The notes under the pieces are model-generated. The model worked only from the letters and a program-made list of their open reading frames with translations. It searched no databases and was not told the origin of the DNA. Position numbers and translations under genes: made by a program. DNA of 9,309 nucleotides from Candidatus Hydrogenedentota bacterium (GTDB taxonomy: Bacteria > Hydrogenedentota > Hydrogenedentia > Hydrogenedentales > SLHB01), in the NCBI GenBank assembly GCA_013349485.1, contig DUZM01000122.1, positions 1-9,309 on the forward strand, read 5' to 3'. Below, in pieces: positions 1 to 5,174 of this stretch (its first letter is position 1; every line of letters starts with the position of its first letter).

Positions 1-7
1 GAGCTAC

Positions 8-532
8 ATGGCCGAGGAAAATCCAGGCGGACAGGGCGGCCGAACCGCAAAACTCCTGCGCAGATTGGGCGTGATCGCGGCGATTGTCATGGTGGCTGCA
101 ATTGCGGCGCTGCTAATTTACGGCCGGGTTATTGCCCCCATGTTCGCCGAGGACGCGGATCAATCCAGCGCCAACGAGAGGATTCCATCGACAGCCGTGT
201 CGCTCGAGTTCGAGCAGTCGACAACGCACATGATTATGCCCGAGCCGGACATGCCCGCCTCGTATCTCGCCTTCAAGGTAACCTTGGTCTGCGCGAATCC
301 GCGGACGGCCGCATTGATAGAAAAACAACGCCCCCTCTTTAGAAGCACCATTAACAATTGCCATTCCTTCCTGCACCGCGACGACTGCGACGATCGCGCG
401 CTTCAGGAGAGCGTCCAAAAACAGATCCTCCAGAAGGCCAATGAACTGCTCAGGGAGCTCCAAGAAAGACCCGACCCCGAGATCCGTGTCATTCGAGTCG
501 TTCACGAAGATTGGATGGTGTCAGACATATAA
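8..532 (+). CDS. fliL: Flagellar basal body-associated protein FliL
   Basis: FliL is a single-pass inner-membrane protein of the flagellar basal body. In the family it surrounds or supports the MotAB stator and affects torque. The 174-residue product has a short basic cytoplasmic tail (residues 1-20), one hydrophobic segment (about 21-38) and a periplasmic domain. That domain shows the FliL pattern: a beta-strand around YLAFKVTLVC (86-95), a helix containing QKQILQKANELL, and a final strand pair IRVIRVVHEDWMV (159-171). Length is normal for the family. The periplasmic part holds three cysteines (95, 118, 127), which is not typical and could allow a disulfide. The ATG at 8 follows a GAG four bases upstream. 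The frame is open to the window edge, so a start further left cannot be excluded, but the MAEENP N-terminus fits. Its stop overlaps the start of fliN (TAATG), which indicates translational coupling. Confidence 0.86.
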   Translation: MAEENPGGQGGRTAKLLRRLGVIAAIVMVAAIAALLIYGRVIAPMFAEDADQSSANERIPSTAVSLEFEQSTTHMIMPEPDMPASYLAFKVTLVCANPRTAALIEKQRPLFRSTINNCHSFLHRDDCDDRALQESVQKQILQKANELLRELQERPDPEIRVIRVVHEDWMVSDI

Positions 533-876
533 TGCCCAGCGATTTTCAAGACGCAAAAGATCACCAGTTCGAGGAGATACGCACCGGCGCAGCGGCGCCG
601 TCGCACAAGCTCGACATCGCCGACCTGCAAGCGGTCAGGCTCGTGGTGTCTGCCGAACTTGGACGCTGCAAGATGCTTGTGCGCGACGTTCTGGAACTTA
701 GACGCGGCTCCGTTGTTCCACTCGACAAACTTGCCGGTGAAATGACCGACATATTCGTGAGCGGGCGGCCGTTCGCGCGGGGCGAAGTGATCCCGTTGGG
801 CGACGCGCTCCATGTCCGAATCGGCGAAGTCATCGGCGCAAGCGATAAAGAAGGGGACCCGACCAGTGAAGACTAA
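532..876 (+). CDS. fliN: Flagellar motor switch protein FliN
   Basis: FliN forms the lower part of the cytoplasmic C-ring together with FliM and FliG. It takes part in switching of rotation and in docking the FliH-FliI export ATPase. The 114-residue product has a short variable N-terminus (1-33) followed by a complete SpoA/FliMN C-terminal domain (about 35-102). Family hallmarks are visible: VVSAELGRCKMLVRDVLEL, then GSVVPLDKLAGE, then a VSGRPFARGEVIPL stretch matching the usual 'v.gr.iArGEvv', and a final HVRIGEVI strand. The ATG at 532 is chosen because it overlaps the fliL stop as TAATG. An in-frame TTG at 511 would add seven residues inside fliL and is less likely. The gene follows fliL directly; the fliM that commonly sits between them is absent here. 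Its end overlaps fliO by 11 bases. Confidence 0.9.
   Translation: MPSDFQDAKDHQFEEIRTGAAAPSHKLDIADLQAVRLVVSAELGRCKMLVRDVLELRRGSVVPLDKLAGEMTDIFVSGRPFARGEVIPLGDALHVRIGEVIGASDKEGDPTSED
851..857 (+). promoter_or_regulatory. Ribosome binding site setting the fliO start
   Basis: AAGGGGA lies 8 bases upstream of the GTG at 866, inside the last codons of fliN. It is the reason for preferring GTG 866 over the in-frame ATG at 812, which would overlap fliN by 65 bases. Confidence 0.6.
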
Positions 877-1627
877 GCCACTGTACATCGTCCTCTTGCT
901 CACTGTTGCCGTTCCGACCCAAGCGCAGGACACTCTCTACGATACCGAGACGCCATCGACGGCCGGCGAGTCAACCGATTACGTCGAGCCGGCCGAACTA
1001 TCCGACCTCGGCGCGTACGAGCCGCAAGACAACCAGGAGAGGGCCGAGCCCGCCCAGCCGCACGGGTGGGATATGATGGGGCGATTGGACAAATTGGAGC
1101 GCGAAAGTAATGCGGCGGGCGCCGCTGCGCCCGAGTCCGGCGTGCAAGGAACGTCCCGCGCCGGCACTTACCCGTACTACGCCAAGGCGCTGTACGGCGC
1201 CTTTATCACGTTTGCGCTGTTGGCGCTTTTCGTGTACGTCATGCACCGCATTCGGCGCCGCTCGCCGCTCCTCGCGGGTGGCGGCCTGGCCAAGGTCGTG
1301 GGCAGGTTTCATCTCAATCCGCGTGCCAGTCTGCATTTCGTCCGGGTGGGCGATCGCGTACTCATACTGGGCATTACCCGCGAGAACATCTCACTGGTCA
1401 GCGAAATGGACGCTGCCGCATTCGACGAGGCCCGCGAAGAAACGGAAGACCAAACGCAGCCTGAGAAAAGACCCGTGGATTTTCTGGCCCACCTCAGAGA
1501 CAATGTACGCTCGATAAACCGTGACGAGACGGACGCAACGGATGTTCAGGATGAACTCGATTCCCTGCGCGGCGAAATCCGCCGTCTCCAACGCAATCTT
1601 CGGGATGAGTCGCGTGAAGTGGACTGA
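866..1627 (+). CDS. fliO: Flagellar biosynthesis protein FliO (long form)
   Basis: FliO is a bitopic membrane protein that helps assemble or stabilise the FliP ring of the flagellar type III export gate. Starting from GTG at 866 the product is 253 residues. It has a signal peptide-like N-terminus (1-20, ending PTQA), an acidic Pro/Glu-rich periplasmic stretch (22-100), a membrane span (about 108-126) followed by RIRRR, and the conserved cytoplasmic FliO core (about 138-181). Within the core, AKVVGRFHLNPRASLHFVRV and DRVLILGITRENISLV are characteristic. A charged, probably helical or coiled-coil tail (about 227-253) ends the protein. The GTG start is chosen because AAGGGGA (851-857) lies 8 bases upstream and the resulting N-terminus is a clean signal peptide; the longer frame from 812 would add 18 residues and bury it. 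It is about twice the length of enterobacterial FliO. Assignment rests on the core and on the position between fliN and fliP. Confidence 0.83.
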   Translation: MKTKPLYIVLLLTVAVPTQAQDTLYDTETPSTAGESTDYVEPAELSDLGAYEPQDNQERAEPAQPHGWDMMGRLDKLERESNAAGAAAPESGVQGTSRAGTYPYYAKALYGAFITFALLALFVYVMHRIRRRSPLLAGGGLAKVVGRFHLNPRASLHFVRVGDRVLILGITRENISLVSEMDAAAFDEAREETEDQTQPEKRPVDFLAHLRDNVRSINRDETDATDVQDELDSLRGEIRRLQRNLRDESREVD

Positions 1628-2390
1628 AAGAGCCGTTCTCGCCCTAGGGGTCTTCGTACTGTGCGCTGCGGCGGCGCCGGCCCAAATCGATGATAACCCC
1701 GAGGGGCTGAACCTGCTCAACACGGTCGAGCAGGCCGTTCAGCCGCAGCGGATCTCCGGCACGCTGGCCGTATTCATCCTCCTGACCGTGCTGTCGCTTG
1801 CACCGGCCATACTCGTGATGACCACCTCGTTTACGCGCATTGTCGTCGTGCTGGGATTCCTCCGCCAGGCCATGGCCACCCAACAGTCGCCCCCGGCCCA
1901 AGTCATTGTGGGCCTTTCGCTGTTCCTTACCTTTTTCGTCATGGCCCCCACTTATCAGCGGGTGTACGACGAAGCGTATGTGCCTTACAAGAACGGCCAA
2001 TTCGACGATGAAGAACAACCCCTCATAGCCGCCCGCGACGCCGCTATCAGGCCGATCCGGGAGTTCATGTTCAAGCAGACGCGCGAAAAAGACCTGGCGC
2101 GCCTCATCCAGATCAGCCGCAAAGGACGGCCACGGACCCCGGACGACGTCTCGACAGTCACCCTCGTCCCCGCGTTTGTGATAAGCGAACTGCGCAAGGC
2201 CTTCATAATCGGTTTTGCTATCTACATCCCTTTCCTGATGATCGACATGGTCGTTGCCAGCACGCTCATGTCTATGGGCATGATGATGCTGCCGCCCGTG
2301 TTTGTATCGCTGCCGTTCAAGATCATAATGTTCGTCATGGCCGATGGATGGAACCTGCTGATCGGGGGATTGGTCGAGAGCTTCCAATAG
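1605..2390 (+). CDS. fliP: Flagellar type III export gate protein FliP
   Basis: FliP forms the pentameric core of the FliPQR export gate through which flagellar subunits cross the inner membrane. The 261-residue product begins with a cleavable signal peptide (about 1-26, ending AAAAPA), as is usual for FliP. It has a membrane-inserting segment at 53-72 followed by TTSFTRIVVVLGFLRQA, then ATQQSPPAQVIVGLSLFLTF. A cytoplasmic/periplasmic loop region carries the REFMFKQTREKDL motif, and then come LVPAFVISELRKAF and IYIPFLMIDMVVAS. The methionine-rich loop MSMGMMMLPP (222-231), known in the family as the gasket that seals the gate, is fully retained. The C-terminus DGWNLLIGGLVESF is canonical. ATG 1605 overlaps fliO by 23 bases; GTG at 1614 is an alternative start, with GGGA at 1602-1605 better spaced for it. 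No fliQ or fliR follows. Confidence 0.96.
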   Translation: MSRVKWTERAVLALGVFVLCAAAAPAQIDDNPEGLNLLNTVEQAVQPQRISGTLAVFILLTVLSLAPAILVMTTSFTRIVVVLGFLRQAMATQQSPPAQVIVGLSLFLTFFVMAPTYQRVYDEAYVPYKNGQFDDEEQPLIAARDAAIRPIREFMFKQTREKDLARLIQISRKGRPRTPDDVSTVTLVPAFVISELRKAFIIGFAIYIPFLMIDMVVASTLMSMGMMMLPPVFVSLPFKIIMFVMADGWNLLIGGLVESFQ

Positions 2391-2425
2391 GCGGCGCGCA
2401 CAGCCGATGGCCTTGCCGGGGTGAG

Positions 2426-2445
2426 GCCGCGAGCCCGCGCGCGGC
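2426..2445 (+). terminator. GC-rich hairpin after fliP, possible terminator or attenuator
   Basis: GCCGCG (2426-2431) pairs with CGCGGC (2440-2445) across an 8-base loop, 36 bases after the fliP stop. No T-tract follows (the next bases are TTCGGAATC), so it is not a classical intrinsic terminator. It could weaken read-through or stabilise the 3' end of the fli transcript. Confidence 0.3.
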
Positions 2446-2490
2446 TTCGGAATCGGCCCTGCGTATAGACGCGCGGCGCATCTAAACCTA

Positions 2491-2496
2491 AGGGGA
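2491..2496 (+). promoter_or_regulatory. Ribosome binding site for the gene at 2505
   Basis: AGGGGA with an 8-base spacer to GTG 2505. It fixes the GTG start of the unknown small gene. Confidence 0.6.
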
Positions 2497-2504
2497 AGAA
2501 CGTC

Positions 2505-2885
2505 GTGAAACGTGCGTTAATCGTTTCTCTGATTGTCGCCGCCCTGCTAATACTGATTCCCGTCTTGGCGCCCCTTTTCCCCTCGCAGTTGACTGTCGAG
2601 GGCATCGAAGAAGGGATGATTGGGCATGGGTTCACTATTGGCAATGAACAGACCGTCGATCCGCCCGAGGCCGGAGCGATCACGCAAAAGGCCATGACCG
2701 TCAACGGGGCGGACGCCTACCTCTATCAATTTGACAGCGAGTTGAAACTCGAAGCGCAACGAAAACTGCTGAAGAGCAGTTTCGGGGATGACTCGGTGGC
2801 CCGCAACCAGATGTTCCTCCTTGCCGTGGTCACCTTCAACGACGACCTCAGGCGCCGCGTATGTCGCGCGTTCGAGTCGCTGTAG
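2505..2885 (+). CDS. Small membrane-anchored or secreted protein of unknown function
   Basis: I do not recognise this 126-residue protein. It starts at GTG 2505 with a strong Shine-Dalgarno AGGGGA 8 bases upstream (2491-2496). The N-terminus is two basic residues followed by a long hydrophobic run (about 4-25, ending near APLFPS), which reads as an uncleaved anchor or signal peptide. The remaining ~100 residues are soluble and mixed alpha/beta. They contain a strand VNGADAYLYQFDS, a charged helix ELKLEAQRKLLKSS, a second hydrophobic strand MFLLAVVTFN and a basic end DLRRRVCRAFESL. The predicted domain probably faces the periplasm. It lies 114 bases downstream of fliP on the same strand and is convergent with the EF-G-like gene, 27 bases away. 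Position alone does not make it a flagellar gene. Codon use resembles its neighbours, and the good RBS and signal segment support it as real. Confidence 0.72.
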   Translation: MKRALIVSLIVAALLILIPVLAPLFPSQLTVEGIEEGMIGHGFTIGNEQTVDPPEAGAITQKAMTVNGADAYLYQFDSELKLEAQRKLLKSSFGDDSVARNQMFLLAVVTFNDDLRRRVCRAFESL

Positions 2886-2899
2886 CGCCGTACCCGGCG
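2886..2899. terminator. Short inverted repeat between convergent genes
   Basis: CGCCG (2886-2890) and CGGCG (2895-2899) flank a TACC tetraloop immediately after the TAG stop at 2883-2885, in the 27-bp gap between two convergent genes. It may serve both strands as a terminator or end-stabilising hairpin, but the stem is only five pairs and there is no T-run on either side. Confidence 0.25.
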
Positions 2900-2912
2900 G
2901 GCGTGCAACCGG

Positions 2913-4949
2913 TCAATCCCCTGCCTCTCTCGACTTCTCGTAGGCCGCGATGAGTTCCCGCGCGATGTGTTCGGGCACCTCGTCGTAATGAGCAAATCGC
3001 AGCGTGTAACTGCCGCGGCCCCCCGTCATGCTGCGCAGATCCGTCGAGTATCGCAGGATTTCCGCTTCCGGAACATGCGCTCGAATGCATTGACGCCCGG
3101 GTCCTGCCGCCTCCATGCCCAGAATACGCCCCCGGCGGCTGTTGAGGTCGCCGGTCACGTCCCCCATGAATTCCTCGGGCACCGTCGTCTCAATCTCCAT
3201 GATCGGCTCGAGCAGGCACGGATTCGCTGCTCTGACCCCTTTCTGGATGGCGAGCGAGGCCGCAATCTTAAAGGCCATCTCCGACGAATCGACGTCGTGA
3301 TAGGAACCAAAAAACAACTCGACTTTCGTGTCCACCACCGGATACCCGGCGATCACGCCCTTCGCGAGAGCGTCCTGGCACCCTTTATCGACGTGCGGAA
3401 TGTATTGCCGCGGCACGACCCCACCCACGATGCTGTCGATAAACTCGTAGCCTGCGCCGCGCTCATTCGGCGTGACGCGCAAATGCACGTCCCCGTACTG
3501 CCCGTGGCCGCCCGTCTGTTTCTTGTGTTTGCCCTGGACCTCGGCCGAACTGCGAACAGTCTCTTTAAACGCCACCTTCGGGGTCCGCGTCTCCGCCTCG
3601 ACATGGTATTTCCGGCGCATCCGATCGAGGAGAATATCGAGTTGGAGGTCCCCCATGCCGCGGATTACGTGCTCATTCGTATCTCTGTCGCGATAGTGCG
3701 TGAACGTGGGATCCTCCTCTGCAATACGGTTCAACGCCTCGCCGATTTTGTCCTCGTCGGCGCGCGACTTGGGCGAGATGGCCAGTTTTACCATCGAGTC
3801 GGGCAACTCGATTTTGGGCAGTTGCATCTTGGTTTGCGGCGTCCCAAGGGTGTCGCCGAAGTGCGTATTCTTCAGCTTGGTCATGGCGGCGAGGTCGCCG
3901 GGCCCGGCCATTGCCACCGAGGTCTGCTCTTTGCCGCACATGAAGAAGATCTTGCCGGTTCGTTCCTTCGTGCGGGTGGTCACGTTGTAAAACTCGCCGT
4001 CCGAGCGCAATGTGCCGCTCAGTACGCGGAAGAGCGTCAGTTGGCCAACATACGGGTCGACGATGGAACGAAACACCTGCCCCAGAAACGGCCCATCCGG
4101 CGACACGGCCACGGCCACCGTTTCCCCCGAATCGTCCGTGGCTACAACCTGCCGCTCCAACGGCGACGGAAACGAGTTCGCAATGACGTCCATCAACTCT
4201 TTGATGCCCAGTTCTTTCTCGACGCTTCCGGCAATAATGGGTATAATCTTGCCCGACTGAATGCCTTTCTGAAGGCCTCGATTGAACTCGTCCGCCGTCA
4301 ACTCGCCGTCCTCGAGGTATTTCTCGAGTAACGCGTCGTCCGACTCCGCTACCACGTCGACCATGCTGCCCTTCAACGCCTCGACTTTGTCGGCGACTTC
4401 GGCGTTCTCCCCGGTAAGAATATTGACGACGCCGCCTAAATTCGACGATTTGCCGATGGGAATAACCAACGGAACGCACTGTTGTCCGTAGGTCTTCTGA
4501 ATCGCCGAAACGACCTCGTCAAAATCCGTGTTGTCCCGATCCAACTTATTCACGAATATGGCCCGGGGCGTGCTGTGGGCATCGGCATACCGGACCGCCA
4601 TATCCGTACCGACCTGCGGGCCCGTCGTCGCATCCACCACGATGACCACCCCGTCCAACAGCGGTATCGATGCAGCGACCTCGCCCGCAAAGTCCATGTA
4701 GCCGGGATGATCCACAATGTGGACCCGCGTGCCGTTCCATTCGAGTTGAACGAGTTTCAGGGCAATGGTCTGCTGCCGTTCGATCTCCTCCTCGAGGTAA
4801 TCGCCCACCGTGTTGCCATCCTCGATCCGTCCTATCCGCGTCGTCTTGCCCGCCGCGTGAACGATGTGCTCCATCAGCATCGTCTTCCCCGCGCCGCTAT
4901 GACCCAGAATCCCTACATTTCTCACCTTGCCGGCGTCAATCCGCGCCAT
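2913..4949 (-). CDS. fusA2: EF-G-like translational GTPase (EF-G2/FusA2 type)
   Basis: The 678-residue protein is a full-length EF-G relative. The G domain contains G1 GHSGAGKT (16-23), a G2 threonine in ERQQTIAL (T61), G3 DHPGYMDF (80-87), G4 NKLD (134-137) and G5 AGS (240-242). Domain II (about 283-365), domain III (about 375-450), domain IV with GGHGQYGDVHLRV and FGSYHDVDSSEMAFKIA, and domain V with EIETTVPEEFMGDVTGDLN follow in order. It differs from canonical EF-G: G1 is GHSGAGKT rather than AHIDAGKT, and G3 has Tyr84 where canonical EF-G has the GTP-hydrolysis His. These traits fit the EF-G2/EF-G-like paralogue group. Some of its studied members bind GTP but show little ribosome-stimulated hydrolysis. 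It is therefore probably not the housekeeping translocase. The ATG at 4947-4949 has a GGAGGG ribosome site six bases upstream. It is transcribed alone; no tuf, rpsG or rpsL lies beside it. Confidence 0.93.
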   Translation of the reverse strand: MARIDAGKVRNVGILGHSGAGKTMLMEHIVHAAGKTTRIGRIEDGNTVGDYLEEEIERQQTIALKLVQLEWNGTRVHIVDHPGYMDFAGEVAASIPLLDGVVIVVDATTGPQVGTDMAVRYADAHSTPRAIFVNKLDRDNTDFDEVVSAIQKTYGQQCVPLVIPIGKSSNLGGVVNILTGENAEVADKVEALKGSMVDVVAESDDALLEKYLEDGELTADEFNRGLQKGIQSGKIIPIIAGSVEKELGIKELMDVIANSFPSPLERQVVATDDSGETVAVAVSPDGPFLGQVFRSIVDPYVGQLTLFRVLSGTLRSDGEFYNVTTRTKERTGKIFFMCGKEQTSVAMAGPGDLAAMTKLKNTHFGDTLGTPQTKMQLPKIELPDSMVKLAISPKSRADEDKIGEALNRIAEEDPTFTHYRDRDTNEHVIRGMGDLQLDILLDRMRRKYHVEAETRTPKVAFKETVRSSAEVQGKHKKQTGGHGQYGDVHLRVTPNERGAGYEFIDSIVGGVVPRQYIPHVDKGCQDALAKGVIAGYPVVDTKVELFFGSYHDVDSSEMAFKIAASLAIQKGVRAANPCLLEPIMEIETTVPEEFMGDVTGDLNSRRGRILGMEAAGPGRQCIRAHVPEAEILRYSTDLRSMTGGRGSYTLRFAHYDEVPEHIARELIAAYEKSREAGD

Positions 4950-4955
4950 CTGATT

Positions 4956-4961
4956 CCCTCC
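4956..4961 (-). promoter_or_regulatory. Ribosome binding site of the EF-G-like gene
   Basis: On the minus strand GGAGGG precedes the ATG by six bases. This strong Shine-Dalgarno sequence fixes the start at 4949. Confidence 0.75.
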
Positions 4962-5080
4962 AACGTATTCCTACCGATAGGCTCACGGCCAGAACCGTAA
5001 CGCATTGACGGATGAAGGAACAGGCCTGGCCCAAGACACAAAACCGAAGCAAACACGCGCTGTGCGATACCAGAACCGCG

Positions 5081-5110
5081 AGTATACTACGCGCGTCCGC
5101 GCCCGCTCAA
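5081..5110 (-). promoter_or_regulatory. Candidate sigma70-type promoter for the EF-G-like gene
   Basis: Read on the minus strand, TTGAGC (5105-5110) is followed after 18 bases by TATACT (5081-5086). The boxes match the -35 and -10 consensus at 4/6 and 5/6. The AT-rich -10 stands out in a GC-rich region. Transcription would start near 5074 and give a leader of roughly 125 bases. Confidence 0.42.
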
Positions 5111-5136
5111 GCGGAAATCTGTACAGCAGATCCGCC

Positions 5137-5174
5137 GCCGGACGCCGCACGGAATCTGCGTGCGGCGTGCCGGC
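5137..5174 (-). terminator. Strong hairpin at the end of the surface-protein gene
   Basis: A perfect 9-bp stem pairs 5142-5150 (ACGCCGCAC) with 5160-5168 (GTGCGGCGT) around a 9-base loop. It is extended by five more pairs (5137-5141 with 5170-5174) past one bulged G at 5169. It abuts the TGA stop at 5175-5177 of the large minus-strand gene. On that strand the downstream sequence lacks a U-run, so it would act as a non-canonical terminator or as 3'-end protection. Confidence 0.52.

Larger units (their letters stand above)
2391..2504 (+). other. Spacer after fliP; no gene seen
   Basis: This 114-bp GC-rich spacer separates the flagellar operon from the next gene. It holds an inverted repeat (2426-2445, listed separately). 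TATAGA at 2464-2469 could be a -10 box, but I find no good -35 partner. AGGGGA (2491-2496) is the ribosome binding site of the gene starting at 2505. Whether transcription continues from fliP cannot be decided from the sequence. Confidence 0.5.
4950..5174 (-). other. Intergenic region upstream of the EF-G-like gene
   Basis: This 225-bp region lies between the end of the surface-protein gene and the start of the EF-G-like gene, both on the minus strand. It contains the hairpin next to 5174, a candidate promoter (5081-5110), a leader of about 125 bases and the ribosome site. Small open frames across it on the plus strand run into the antisense of the large gene and have no convincing start signal or protein character. 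I see no riboswitch-like or tRNA-like structure. Confidence 0.55.

Noticed and set aside
1644..2387. A 247-codon minus-strand frame opposite fliP
   Set aside because: Low-complexity His/Arg/Gly-rich product; fliP on the plus strand is certain.
2967..4331. A 454-codon open frame on the plus strand opposite the EF-G-like gene
   Set aside because: Its product is Arg/His-rich with no domain character, and the minus strand encodes an unmistakable full-length EF-G relative. GC-rich codon bias on one strand commonly leaves the opposite frame open.
4970..4981. Small inverted repeat CCTA-CCGA-TAGG upstream of the EF-G-like gene as an operator
   Set aside because: Four-base arms are too short to call an operator without conservation data.
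4989..5078. Nine-base direct repeat CCAGAACCG at 4989-4997 and 5070-5078
   Set aside because: Only nine bases and 81 apart with no symmetry. It is not distinguishable from chance and there is no sign of an integrase or attachment site.
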